NCBI RefSeq assembly: GCF_000299035.1
Contig: NZ_JH921518.1
Location: forward strand, 124,001 to 188,000
Direction: 5' to 3'
DNA: 64,000 bases
Source of the DNA: Bacillus bingmayongensis
GTDB taxonomy: Bacteria > Bacillota > Bacilli > Bacillales > Bacillaceae_G
Below are positions 17,606 through 26,218 of this stretch, piece by piece; within the stretch, counting starts at the first letter, position 1, and each line of letters begins with the position of its first letter. The translations under genes were made by a program, and so were the position numbers. Below the pieces are notes generated by a model that saw nothing but the letters and a program-made list of their open reading frames with translations, was not told the DNA's origin and did not search any database.

Positions 17606-19030
17606 TTACGCATCTACATCTGCATTGGTATGCTGTTCTTTCCACTCTTCATACTTTTCAAATTCTGGTGAGGTTAAATACGAAATGATGACAATTGATA
17701 AGACACTACATGCCATTCCATATAAGATTGGATCTGTAGCAGAAAGACCTTGTACAATTAAACCACCTATTGTTACGATTGCACTTAAAATAATAGAGTA
17801 AAACGCAGCTTTGTCTGTTACACGTTTCCAAAACAAGCCTAAAATAATCGGAAAGAACACTGAACCAGATAATATTGCATACGCAACATCTAACGCTACA
17901 ATAACATCCTGAATCCATATAGCACTTACAATTACGAATATTCCGACAATTAAAGTTGCGATTCTCGACATTCGAATCATAGCTTTCTCACTTAATCCCT
18001 TAGATGAAGTACCTTTTATTATGTCATTTACAATTAACGTTGAAGAAGCTAACAATGTCGCCGAGGCTGTCGACATTAGAGCCGAAACAATACTCGCAAT
18101 GACAATCCCTAATAAACCGGCTGGTAATATTGAAATTGCCATTGTGATAAATGCACTTTGTGGATCACTTAGGTTCGGATAAATAACCGCTGTACACATA
18201 CCAATAATGGCAATTGCAAGCGAGTATAATACGCAATACACTCCAGCACCAATTGTTCCTTTCTTAGCAATTCCAATTGTCTTTGCCGTAAAGATCCGTT
18301 GCCATATGTCTTGCCCGATTAGTACCCCTAAACAATACAAGAGAAAGTAAGAAAATATTTTATCGCCGCCAATATTAGCAAATTCAAAATGACTTTGTGG
18401 TAATTTCTCTTGAAGATTAGCCCATCCCCCGGCCTTTTGTAAACTAAGCGGTAACATAATAACAAAAACGCCAATTGTCATTACAATAAATTGAAATATA
18501 TCAGTCATTGTTACAGACCACATTCCGCCAAGTAGTGTATAGAGAACAACAACACTACCACCTAGTAACATACAAAGTTTAATGTCCCATCCAAGCAAGA
18601 CATTTAATATAGTTCCCATACCAATCACTTGGGTTACAGTAATCATGGTTACATATATAAAAGTAATTAATGAAGTAATTACTCTCGTTTGGGAATTAAA
18701 GCGTAAACCTAACAATTCACTAATTGTAATAATTTTGAATTTCGATACTTTTTTCACTAAAAATATTCCTAATAGAATAATTCCGATTCCAATCATAACA
18801 ACGAGCCATATCCCCGAAATACCAAATTCATATCCTAATCTTGCAGTTCCAATTGTAGATGCCCCGCCAAGAATTACTGCTGCTAAACAAGCAAGATACA
18901 TCACTAAACCTAAACTACGACCAGCCACCATAAAATCTTCAGATGTTTTCGCTTTTCTTGCCCCTATGAAACCAATACTAATAATAATTAAAAAATAGCC
19001 AATCATTAGTAATACATCTACTTTATTCAT
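17606..19030 (-). CDS. Sodium:solute symporter (SSS family)
   Basis: A 474-residue protein with about 13 membrane spans. The N terminus KTSEDFMVAGRSLG and the middle GGMWSVTMTDIFQFIVM segment are SSS signatures, as in PutP-like and polyamine-like carriers. It lies 24 bases downstream of the ureohydrolase and 66 bases upstream of the aminotransferase, all in one direction, so it is the likely uptake system for the compound the operon degrades. Substrate not provable from sequence. Confidence 0.9.
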   Translation of the reverse strand: MNKVDVLLMIGYFLIIISIGFIGARKAKTSEDFMVAGRSLGLVMYLACLAAVILGGASTIGTARLGYEFGISGIWLVVMIGIGIILLGIFLVKKVSKFKIITISELLGLRFNSQTRVITSLITFIYVTMITVTQVIGMGTILNVLLGWDIKLCMLLGGSVVVLYTLLGGMWSVTMTDIFQFIVMTIGVFVIMLPLSLQKAGGWANLQEKLPQSHFEFANIGGDKIFSYFLLYCLGVLIGQDIWQRIFTAKTIGIAKKGTIGAGVYCVLYSLAIAIIGMCTAVIYPNLSDPQSAFITMAISILPAGLLGIVIASIVSALMSTASATLLASSTLIVNDIIKGTSSKGLSEKAMIRMSRIATLIVGIFVIVSAIWIQDVIVALDVAYAILSGSVFFPIILGLFWKRVTDKAAFYSIILSAIVTIGGLIVQGLSATDPILYGMACSVLSIVIISYLTSPEFEKYEEWKEQHTNADVDA

Positions 19031-19053
19031 AACATCCTCCTTTTCAATACATA

Positions 19054-20010
19054 TTATTTTAGTCTGACTAAATTACGACGTTTTTGCATCGCTACAAGAG
19101 TAATCATTTCATATGCAATGCTTGATGCCGCAATTGCTGTAATTTCTCCACTATCATACGCAGGTAATACTTCTACTAAATCGAATCCAACAATATATAA
19201 TCCATCTAATCCTTGCACAAGTTCCACTGCTTCAATCGTTGTAGGCCCGCCAATTTCAGGCGTTCCCGTTCCAGGTGCGTATGCAGGATCTATAAAATCA
19301 ATATCAAATGAAACGAAGGTTACTGCATCCTTTACTCGTTCATGAATTCTCCGTAACACTTCTGTATATCCAATTTTCCGCACTTCTCTCATTGGAATAA
19401 CTTCAAAGCCTAACTCTCTCGCATCCTCTATATCATTTGGCCCATACAAAGGACCACGCATTCCTATTTGAATAGAATGACTGGTATTAATAAGCCCTTC
19501 TTCAACCGCCCGCCGAAATGGAGTTCCATGCATATATTTTTCTCCATAGTAATGATCCCATGTATCGCTATGAGAATCAAAATGAACAAGAGCTATGGGG
19601 CCAAATTGCTTTGCGAATGCTCTTAAATTTCCTAATGAAATAGAATGATCCCCACCTAATATAATAGGTACAATCCTTTTTTCTAATAAAGGTGTTAAAC
19701 CTTCTACGATGTTGTCATATGTACGATGAATATTACCAGGTACAATATCTAAATCTCCATAGTCTACACCTGAACAATAATCAAAAATATCAATCGCTTG
19801 ATCCGGATTATATGGACGTAATAAACTCGAAAAATTCCGAATATGATTTGGTCCTAAACGCGCTCCCACACGATACGACTGTGCAGTATCAAAGGGAATT
19901 CCTAACACTGCAAAGTCTACATTTTCAGTAGTATTTTTTTGTTCTAGTCTCATAAACGTTTTCACTCCACAAAAACGAGGTGACATAGCAGAATCCTTAG
20001 GTTTATACAT
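19054..20010 (-). CDS. Ureohydrolase (agmatinase / guanidinobutyrase-like)
   Basis: A 318-residue binuclear manganese hydrolase. The metal ligands are intact: His122 in GGDHS, Asp145/His147/Asp149 in FDSHSD, and Asp236/Asp238 in SFDIDFIDP. These enzymes cut urea off agmatine, guanidinobutyrate, guanidinopropionate or related compounds. An aminotransferase acting on the expected amine or omega-amino acid product and a symporter follow in the same operon. This fits catabolism of guanidinobutyrate through GABA, but the subtype cannot be decided by eye. Confidence 0.9.
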   Translation of the reverse strand: MYKPKDSAMSPRFCGVKTFMRLEQKNTTENVDFAVLGIPFDTAQSYRVGARLGPNHIRNFSSLLRPYNPDQAIDIFDYCSGVDYGDLDIVPGNIHRTYDNIVEGLTPLLEKRIVPIILGGDHSISLGNLRAFAKQFGPIALVHFDSHSDTWDHYYGEKYMHGTPFRRAVEEGLINTSHSIQIGMRGPLYGPNDIEDARELGFEVIPMREVRKIGYTEVLRRIHERVKDAVTFVSFDIDFIDPAYAPGTGTPEIGGPTTIEAVELVQGLDGLYIVGFDLVEVLPAYDSGEITAIAASSIAYEMITLVAMQKRRNLVRLK

Positions 20011-20211
20011 TTTCTCACTCCTACCATTTATTTTTCTACTAATTTAAATAAAATAATTCTTCCATTAATGGGATATTCTTTACCTCATACTAATAAAGAT
20101 CGGCTTATCAATTTATCCCCTACTTATTTTTCTATTGCTAAATCATAAGGCATTGAAAATAAGTATTTATATAGAAGGCAATGTTCTCTCCCCCTCTGTA
20201 TTGTTTATTAA

Positions 20212-20228
20212 CGCAAATATCATACCAA
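20212..20228 (-). promoter_or_regulatory. Sigma-54 (-24/-12) promoter-like site
   Basis: On the minus strand the site reads TTGGTATGATATTTGCG. The invariant GG and GC dinucleotides have the exact sigma-54 spacing, and 13 or so of the consensus positions (YTGGCACGRNNNTTGCW) match. It lies about 185 bases before the ureohydrolase start, in the gap next to a gene for a sigma-54 activator. Confidence 0.7.
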
Positions 20229-20244
20229 TTTAGAAAAAAAGAAG

Positions 20245-20276
20245 AAGATGGACGAAAATATTTCATCCATCTTCTC
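20245..20276 (-). terminator. Terminator after the sigma-54 activator gene
   Basis: GAAGATGGA and TCCATCTTC arms separated by a 13-base loop; it isolates the activator transcript from the sigma-54 promoter-like site downstream. Confidence 0.65.
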
Positions 20277-20289
20277 ACAATTCATAACT

Positions 20290-21663
20290 TTAATTTATCT
20301 TATACTTCTTCAATTTCCTTACTACAGAAGGCTGACTTATCGCTAAATTCTCTGCTATTTTCACAGTCGTTTTATATTTTTTCTTAGCATCAAATAATAC
20401 TTGCTTCTCTACCATTTCTAGTATTTCTGTAAGGGTTTGAGACGGTTTTGTAACGAATTCATCACCACTCCTAAATTTATAGTAATCTGGTATATTTTCA
20501 ATGGTAATAAGTTTTGAATGTGATGTAATCACGAGTCGTTCTATTATATTCATTAATTCTCTTACATTTCCTTTCCACTTTTGCTGTAATAAAATTTGTA
20601 TGACCGCCTGATCCAGTTCCCGTTTCCTTTTATATTGAGTACAAAATTTATTCAAAAATAAATACATCAAATTCATAATATCTTTAGGTCGTTCACGTAA
20701 TGGAGGAATCAAAATTGGTACAACGTATAAACGAAAATATAAATCTTGCCTAAATTTTTTATTCACTACCAGCTCTTCTAAATCACGAGTTGTTGCGACA
20801 ATAAGACGAAAATCTGCTTTTTTAAGCTTCGTACCCCCTACACGATAGAACTGTCTTTCTTCAATTAACTTAAGAAGCTTTACTTGTTGTTCAAGTGAAA
20901 GCTCTCCTACTTCATCAAGAAACAAAGTCCCCCCGTGAGCTAGTTCTGCAAATCCGAGTTTCCCATTTTTTTTCGCCCCTGTAAAAGAGCCTGCTTCATA
21001 CCCAAAGAATTCAGCCTCAAATAAAGACTCAGGTATAGCAGCACAATTCACTTCAATAAAAGGGCCATATTTTCTTGGACTTTTATCATGAATATAACGA
21101 GCAATAGCCGTTTTTCCTACTCCTGATTCCCCAAGCAGAACTGTATTTACATCCACCTCTGCAACTTGATGTACTGTCTCCATTGCTTTATACATAGCAG
21201 GATCACCGGCAATTAATCCCACTGATGTAATTTTTTCACGCAATGCAAGTTGAGCTTCCTCTTTCACACGCTCCAGTTCCTCTTGCATATGATCTAAGTA
21301 TTTCTGAATTTCTATCAAATCCGAAACATCATAAGAATAACTTACTACTCGATACACTTCACCTTCTTCATCAAATAAAGGTATTCCTGTTACTAGCAAT
21401 TTATTTCCTGTCTTTGTAAGCTGAACAACTGTGATTTTCTCTTTTTTTTGTATGATTAACGGTGTCACAATCGGAGTAATAATACCTGTTCGTTCCAACT
21501 CATAAATAGAAGCACCGATTAAGCTTTCATACTTAATTCCATATCTATCAGCGGTAAATTGTGTCGCTTTTAGAATCGTCCCATTTACATCTGTTACAAT
21601 TAAATCATCCATTAAAGATTCCAATATCATCTCTGTTTCAGAAACAAATTCTGAATATAACAA
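20290..21663 (-). CDS. Sigma-54-dependent transcriptional activator (PAS-AAA-HTH)
   Basis: A 457-residue enhancer-binding protein. From the N terminus: a PAS sensor domain (about residues 1-125), a coiled linker, the AAA+ domain with Walker A GESGVGKT (178-185), the sigma-54 contact loop as GSFTGA (225-230, one change from GAFTGA), Walker B GGTLFLDEVGE (from about 244), and a Fis/TyrR-type helix-turn-helix ending VKIAENLAISQPSVVRKLKK. The start is set at a TTG (21661-21663) directly behind GGGGGTG; an upstream ATG gives a longer, less likely product. It probably activates the adjacent operon. Confidence 0.92.
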   Translation of the reverse strand: MLYSEFVSETEMILESLMDDLIVTDVNGTILKATQFTADRYGIKYESLIGASIYELERTGIITPIVTPLIIQKKEKITVVQLTKTGNKLLVTGIPLFDEEGEVYRVVSYSYDVSDLIEIQKYLDHMQEELERVKEEAQLALREKITSVGLIAGDPAMYKAMETVHQVAEVDVNTVLLGESGVGKTAIARYIHDKSPRKYGPFIEVNCAAIPESLFEAEFFGYEAGSFTGAKKNGKLGFAELAHGGTLFLDEVGELSLEQQVKLLKLIEERQFYRVGGTKLKKADFRLIVATTRDLEELVVNKKFRQDLYFRLYVVPILIPPLRERPKDIMNLMYLFLNKFCTQYKRKRELDQAVIQILLQQKWKGNVRELMNIIERLVITSHSKLITIENIPDYYKFRSGDEFVTKPSQTLTEILEMVEKQVLFDAKKKYKTTVKIAENLAISQPSVVRKLKKYKIN

Positions 21664-21790
21664 TTTTTCACCCCCGCCCAAATAAAGAAAATTCAGTCTA
21701 TTTATCAATGAATATTTTATTTGATTTTGTATAGAAATGTAAAGCATAAAGTTCCCTCATATTATTTTTCTGGCATTTAATACAACAAGA

Positions 21791-21826
21791 AAAACCCCCA
21801 ATTTCAATTCATAATTGGAAGGTTTT
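21791..21826 (-). terminator. Terminator after the MgtC gene
   Basis: AAAACC..CCAATT and AATTGG..GGTTTT arms with a short loop, 14 bases beyond the stop codon. Confidence 0.65.
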
Positions 21827-21839
21827 CACAACAAAAACT

Positions 21840-22517
21840 TTATCTACTTTCAACTTCAACCGAAACAATATGATCAATTTCTTTTAATGAACTGTATAAT
21901 TCGGTTGTATATAAATCCTCAGGTGCTAATATAACCATTTCTAATTGCTGAGATTCACTGTCAATATCTTTAATTTTCACACGCTTCACTTGCATGTTTA
22001 AGTTTTTAATTTGCTTAAAAATACCATCCAATTCTCGGTGCTCTTTTACTATAATTTTAATTGCTAAATCCCTTTGTCTTAAAGAATAAGGGCCAGCAAT
22101 CTTAACAATGTGTGGCAGTACATTAATAGCCAATATAATTAAAATCATCGCAACTGTTGCTTGTATATAAAAACCTGCTCCAATTGCAATCCCTAAAGCA
22201 GATGCTGCCCAAACCATTGATGCCGTTGTTAATCCTGAAATCACATCGTTATTTCTTCTTAAAATTACACCTGCTCCAAGGAAACCAACGCCGCTCACAA
22301 TTTGAGCTGCTAAACGCATCGGATCCATATTTGTATGTCCTGGTGAAGAGTAAACATTCACTGATTCAATCGAAACCATCGTAATTAAACAACTCGCTAC
22401 AGAAATGACCATACTTGTTTTCACACCAAGCGGTTTATTCTTTAGCTGCCTGTCAATTCCTATAAATAAGCCTAAAAAGAGTGCCAAACCTAATTTGAGT
22501 AAAAATTCATATGTCAT
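21840..22517 (-). CDS. MgtC/SapB-family membrane protein
   Basis: A 225-residue protein with about four or five membrane spans in its first 140 residues, including the family block GLFIGIDRQLKNKPLGVKTS and GVGFLGAGVILRR. An ACT-like soluble tail follows. MgtC proteins affect magnesium limitation, membrane potential or virulence in other bacteria; the mechanism is debated. A T-rich hairpin and a structured repeat lie between this gene and the YkyA gene. Confidence 0.88.
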   Translation of the reverse strand: MTYEFLLKLGLALFLGLFIGIDRQLKNKPLGVKTSMVISVASCLITMVSIESVNVYSSPGHTNMDPMRLAAQIVSGVGFLGAGVILRRNNDVISGLTTASMVWAASALGIAIGAGFYIQATVAMILIILAINVLPHIVKIAGPYSLRQRDLAIKIIVKEHRELDGIFKQIKNLNMQVKRVKIKDIDSESQQLEMVILAPEDLYTTELYSSLKEIDHIVSVEVESR

Positions 22518-22638
22518 TTTTCATTCTCCTTACTTATATGATGTTCATCATTTCTTTTCTTAAACATCATTTTTTCCTTTAAATATTAAACTATAACTCT
22601 TTTAGCACTTCAATTCCAGTCTTTTCTATCTTGTAAAT

Positions 22639-22690
22639 AAAAAAAGCCGTAAAAAAACATTATGATTTAAATGTTCTTTCGGCTTTTTTA
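22639..22690 (-). terminator. Terminator-like hairpin upstream of mgtC-type gene
   Basis: AAAAAGCCG..AAA..AACATT pairs with AATGTT..TTT..CGGCTTTTT, followed by T-rich sequence on the minus strand. It may end the deacetylase-YkyA transcript or act as an attenuator for the MgtC gene. The rest of the gap 22518-22774 shows nothing further. Confidence 0.65.
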
Positions 22691-22774
22691 TCTATATTAT
22701 TTGATCTAAGTATTATATGATTTTTTTGTATTCGGGCCCTACACCTTAAATTTACGTATTACCTAAAATCATAC

Positions 22775-22938
22775 TATGTAAATCCATTTTAATTTTTCGA
22801 CATATAAGTCGCCGCTACGAAGAAAAAGGTAACTTCCACTTATTTTCCCTCTCTGTTTTCACTTGGCATGAGGCAAGAAGAGGAATTGACCACGGTCTAT
22901 GCATGGCCTGATGTTCTCTCACGTCTAAAAAGAAAGGG
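22775..22938. repeat. Second repeat family, copy 1
   Basis: About 165 bases sharing long matches with 24519-24685, including CATATAAGTCGC, ATGAGGCAAGAAGAG and TCTAAAAAGAAAG. It has a CGACATATAAGTCG hairpin at its left end, and the inner arms TTCC..TCT / AGAGGAA differ in a compensatory way from copy 2. It lies just downstream of the YkyA gene. I cannot match it to a known riboswitch. Confidence 0.7.
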
Positions 22939-22971
22939 TGTATGTCTATTTTAAATTTGGATTTATATACT

Positions 22972-23634
22972 TTATTTTTGTTCCTTAATCTTAATTTCCG
23001 CTTCTTTATAGAATGCTAGTTTTCCTTCGTTATACTCTTTTGTATATCTATTAAACTTCTCTTTTTCTTTTTTCATTTCTTCCGTTAATTTATTTACTTC
23101 TTTCACATTCTCGCTAATTTCTTTTAACTTTGTTTCTTTTACTTTTAATTTCGCATAAAGCTCTTTTTCAATTGCCATTGATTTCACATAGCTTTCGTTC
23201 ATTTTTTGAAAAGCATCATAACGATTTTTATAAGCTTCTTCTACTTTTTTCGCTTGTTTTTGTATTTTTTTATCTTCAATTTTTTCTACATTACTTTGAA
23301 CTGATTTCGTTTCTTTCTGTGCTTTCTCTAATGCATCTTTTTCATTTTTTAATATTTTTTCACGATCGTCCACATTTGAAATTGCCTGGTCTAGTTTTTG
23401 TACAACCGCCTCATTATGCTCTTTTCCTTCTGTTATAATTTGAGCATATAATTCTTGTCCTTGTTTTTCCAACGTCTCTAATTTTTTCGCATCTTCAAAT
23501 AACGACTTTTCTTGTTTAGCTGCATTTTCAAATGCAACAAATAGATTTTCTTCTGGTTTCTCGCCAAAACAACCTGATAATAATCCTACTGATAGTGCTC
23601 CAACTAGTGCTAATTTTCTATAAGTCAACGTCAT
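22972..23634 (-). CDS. YkyA-family cell-wall lipoprotein
   Basis: A 220-residue lipoprotein with a lipobox LLSGC (Cys22) after a short signal. The mature part is almost all charged coiled coil (KEHNEAVVQKLDQAISNVDDRE and similar heptads), typical of the YkyA putative cell-wall-binding family. It starts 12 bases downstream of the deacetylase stop codon, so the two are co-transcribed and probably act together at the cell surface (inference). Confidence 0.88.
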   Translation of the reverse strand: MTLTYRKLALVGALSVGLLSGCFGEKPEENLFVAFENAAKQEKSLFEDAKKLETLEKQGQELYAQIITEGKEHNEAVVQKLDQAISNVDDREKILKNEKDALEKAQKETKSVQSNVEKIEDKKIQKQAKKVEEAYKNRYDAFQKMNESYVKSMAIEKELYAKLKVKETKLKEISENVKEVNKLTEEMKKEKEKFNRYTKEYNEGKLAFYKEAEIKIKEQK

Positions 23635-23645
23635 TTCCTCCTATG

Positions 23646-24467
23646 TTACATACGTTTATCATGCCAAAAATTCACCGAAAAGTGATCACCTTCATGATAC
23701 GCTTCAAATTCATAACCTTTTTCTTTTAACCCTTTTATAATTGCTGGTACTGCGGCAACAGATTGTGGATGAATATCATGCATTAAGATAACTTCTTTTG
23801 GATTCGTTGCACCTGTAAGTACATTTTGGGCGATTTTGGCTGAAGCAGCATCAACAGGCATTTTATTATATTTCCAATCTAAAGAGTCAATCGTCCAATC
23901 CCAAACTTTAAAGCCATCTTCTACTACTTTATTACGAAGTGCTTCATTTAAACCAGGCATGGAACCATATGGAGGACGTGTTAATTTTGGAGCTTCTCCA
24001 ATAATATTTGCTATTAAGCCTTGATCTTCTTTCATTTCATTCACATACTCGCCACTTGTATACAATTTTTTGAAGTCATGTGTCATACTATGCATACCCA
24101 CATAATGACCTTCTGCTTTTTCACGTTTTACTAAATCTGAAAACTGTTTTACATTCGCACCGATTAAGAAAAATGTTGCTTTCGCATCATTTTGTTTCAA
24201 TATATTTAACAGTTCAGCCGTATATTTTCCTGGCCCATCATCAAATGTAAGGTAAGCAACTTTTCTCACTTGACCATTAAATTGAATTGGTGCTGTTTTA
24301 TTCATCGCAACTTTTGACTGCTCGCTTGCAAGCTGTACTGAATTCACTTGATTTGCTACTGCCCTGGCCGATGATGTGATTGATTGAAACATAAAATACC
24401 CAACTGCGATAGCAATAATAGCCACTATTGTAACTATTATACTTTTTACATTAAATACATTTCCCAT
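23646..24467 (-). CDS. Polysaccharide deacetylase, membrane-anchored
   Basis: A 273-residue NodB-domain protein with an N-terminal signal anchor (residues 8-28). Catalytic features: TFDDGP at 74-79, the His pair in GMHSMTH (His126, His130), and RPPYGS. The metal triad Asp/His/His is present, so activity on peptidoglycan or another N-acetylated glycan is likely. By gene order it corresponds to the peptidoglycan deacetylase BC1974 of B. cereus (from memory). The ATG at 24467 has AAAGGA upstream and removes a non-hydrophobic extension. Confidence 0.88.
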   Translation of the reverse strand: MGNVFNVKSIIVTIVAIIAIAVGYFMFQSITSSARAVANQVNSVQLASEQSKVAMNKTAPIQFNGQVRKVAYLTFDDGPGKYTAELLNILKQNDAKATFFLIGANVKQFSDLVKREKAEGHYVGMHSMTHDFKKLYTSGEYVNEMKEDQGLIANIIGEAPKLTRPPYGSMPGLNEALRNKVVEDGFKVWDWTIDSLDWKYNKMPVDAASAKIAQNVLTGATNPKEVILMHDIHPQSVAAVPAIIKGLKEKGYEFEAYHEGDHFSVNFWHDKRM

Positions 24468-24518
24468 TCTATGAAATTCCTTTCTATTAATCTTATATAA
24501 TTCTTCCATTCATATTAG

Positions 24519-24685
24519 TATGTATATCCATTTTAATTTTCTAACATATAAGTCGCTGCCACGAAGAACAAAAGGTGGCATACACTCGTTTTCTCTCTTT
24601 GTTTTAACTTCTTATGTATGAGGCAAGAAGAGAATCTGACCGCTTCTACGCATGGACGAATACTCTCTCCCATCTAAAAAGAAAG
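24519..24685. repeat. Second repeat family, copy 2
   Basis: The partner of 22775-22938, in the same orientation, immediately upstream of the deacetylase. A TGCCAC / GTGGCA hairpin is perfect here but weak in copy 1, and TTCTCT / AGAGAA arms are the compensated version of copy 1's TTCC..TCT / AGAGGAA. The remaining 24686-24911 is AT-rich with no clear feature. Confidence 0.7.
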
Positions 24686-24911
24686 ATTTTTAGTCGGTTT
24701 TTCAATTTGTATTTGTATATTCAATTTCTTTTCAACCTTCTAAAATGAACATTAACAAACTATATACAAAGGAAGTTTTATCCTAATTCGTGTAATTCGT
24801 AATTCTTCGTTAACTATATATATGCATTTTATTATATATGTAAACATTTTTAAATAACTTTAATAGTATTTTGATTTATTTAATACTGATAATCCATATA
24901 TCATGAACTAA

Positions 24912-24938
24912 AAAAGGTTGGCTAGGCGCCAACCTTTT
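24912..24938 (-). terminator. Terminator after the LCP gene
   Basis: AAAAGGTTGG and CCAACCTTTT arms around CTAGGCG. Confidence 0.85.
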
Positions 24939-24942
24939 ACAA

Positions 24943-25941
24943 TTAGTTTCGAACCGCTTTTGGCGTAACACCTAGATGCTCATTCAACTTTTTAGAGATG
25001 TCTTGCACATTTTTTTCGTTTGGAATGTAGTAATATATACCGCCCATACGTTTATCCGTACCTTCTATTTGCATTTTATCCATTTGCAAATCAGTTCCAG
25101 CCATATTTCTTGTAATGGAAATCATATCATCAAATGTTAAGTTTGTTTTCATGTTGTTATCAACTGCATCTAAAAGGGAACCTAATTTACTAATTGATTG
25201 AACAGACATTGCTTTTTTCGCAATCGCTTCAATAACGAGCTCTTGTCTTTGACCACGCATTGCATCGCTATCAATTTTACGTGTTCTCGCCAACGCTAGA
25301 GCCTGCTCTCCGTTTAAATGTTGGTAGCCTTTTTCTAAATGAATCATACCTGCTTGATCTTTACTATCTTGTTCTGTAAATGTAACTGGTACATCAATAT
25401 CAATACCACCAAGTGAATCTACAATTTTCACAAAGGAATCAAAGTTAAATTTCACATAATAGTCAACTGGAACATTTAAAAATCTCTCTACTGTATCTCG
25501 TGTACTTTCAACTCCACCGAATACATGAGCATGCGTAATTTTATCCAATTTCTTTCTTGATGGAATGTACACGCGAGTATCACGTGGAATACTTACTAAT
25601 TTTATTGATTTATCATCTTTATTAATTGTTGCCAATAGTAGTGCATCCGTACGAACAGCTTCTCCATATTGTCCTTTTCGAATATCGCTTCCATCAACAC
25701 CCATAATTAAAACAGAAATATTATCTTTTAACGGTTCAACCTCTTTATCACGTTTAGTCGATTTATCAATTTCGGCATACGCATCACTTACAACCGCGTT
25801 TGCTTTATTATATAAAAACGAACCATACCCTACTCCTCCAAAAACGAGCAGTAAAAATGGAATCAAGATGAACCATTTCACAGATTTTCTTTTAGAACGT
25901 TTCTTTTTACTTCTTGTGTTTTGTTCTAATTCAGAGCTCAT
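24943..25941 (-). CDS. LytR-CpsA-Psr (LCP) family wall polymer transferase
   Basis: A 332-residue membrane protein with a very basic N terminus (KKKRSKRKSVK), one span at about 22-42, and an extracellular LCP domain. Conserved parts include GVDGSDIRKGQYGEAVRTDALLLA, SIPRDTRV and LARTRKIDSDAMRGQRQ. LCP enzymes attach teichoic acids or other polymers to peptidoglycan. Arginines for pyrophosphate binding are visible in RTD, PRDTR and RTRK. Which polymer it handles is unknown; LytR/TagU-like is the closest name. Confidence 0.9.
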   Translation of the reverse strand: MSSELEQNTRSKKKRSKRKSVKWFILIPFLLLVFGGVGYGSFLYNKANAVVSDAYAEIDKSTKRDKEVEPLKDNISVLIMGVDGSDIRKGQYGEAVRTDALLLATINKDDKSIKLVSIPRDTRVYIPSRKKLDKITHAHVFGGVESTRDTVERFLNVPVDYYVKFNFDSFVKIVDSLGGIDIDVPVTFTEQDSKDQAGMIHLEKGYQHLNGEQALALARTRKIDSDAMRGQRQELVIEAIAKKAMSVQSISKLGSLLDAVDNNMKTNLTFDDMISITRNMAGTDLQMDKMQIEGTDKRMGGIYYYIPNEKNVQDISKKLNEHLGVTPKAVRN

Positions 25942-26218
25942 GTCTATTCTCCTCTCTTTCTCTTTCCCTAGTATACTCCATGTCTATCAATCTTCATATT
26001 GAATTTCATTTCATTCACCTTACATTTTTGTAAGGTTTGGTTGTAAAGAAGTAAAATCAATATGTATTTCATTTCACATTATACTCTCGTGTTGTATTTT
26101 AACAAGATACCAAACGTTAATTTCAAAAAATCCACAACCTTATTCATTATATAATAGTACAAAAATCCTCACCAATTAGCACTTTCGTTACCATACCAGT
26201 GGGAATCTGCTACATTTA

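Noticed and set aside
22775-24685. Reading the second repeat family as a known riboswitch (c-di-AMP ydaO or M-box), because of cell-wall and MgtC neighbours
   Set aside because: None of the conserved core motifs of those riboswitches could be found on either strand, so only a generic repeat call is made.
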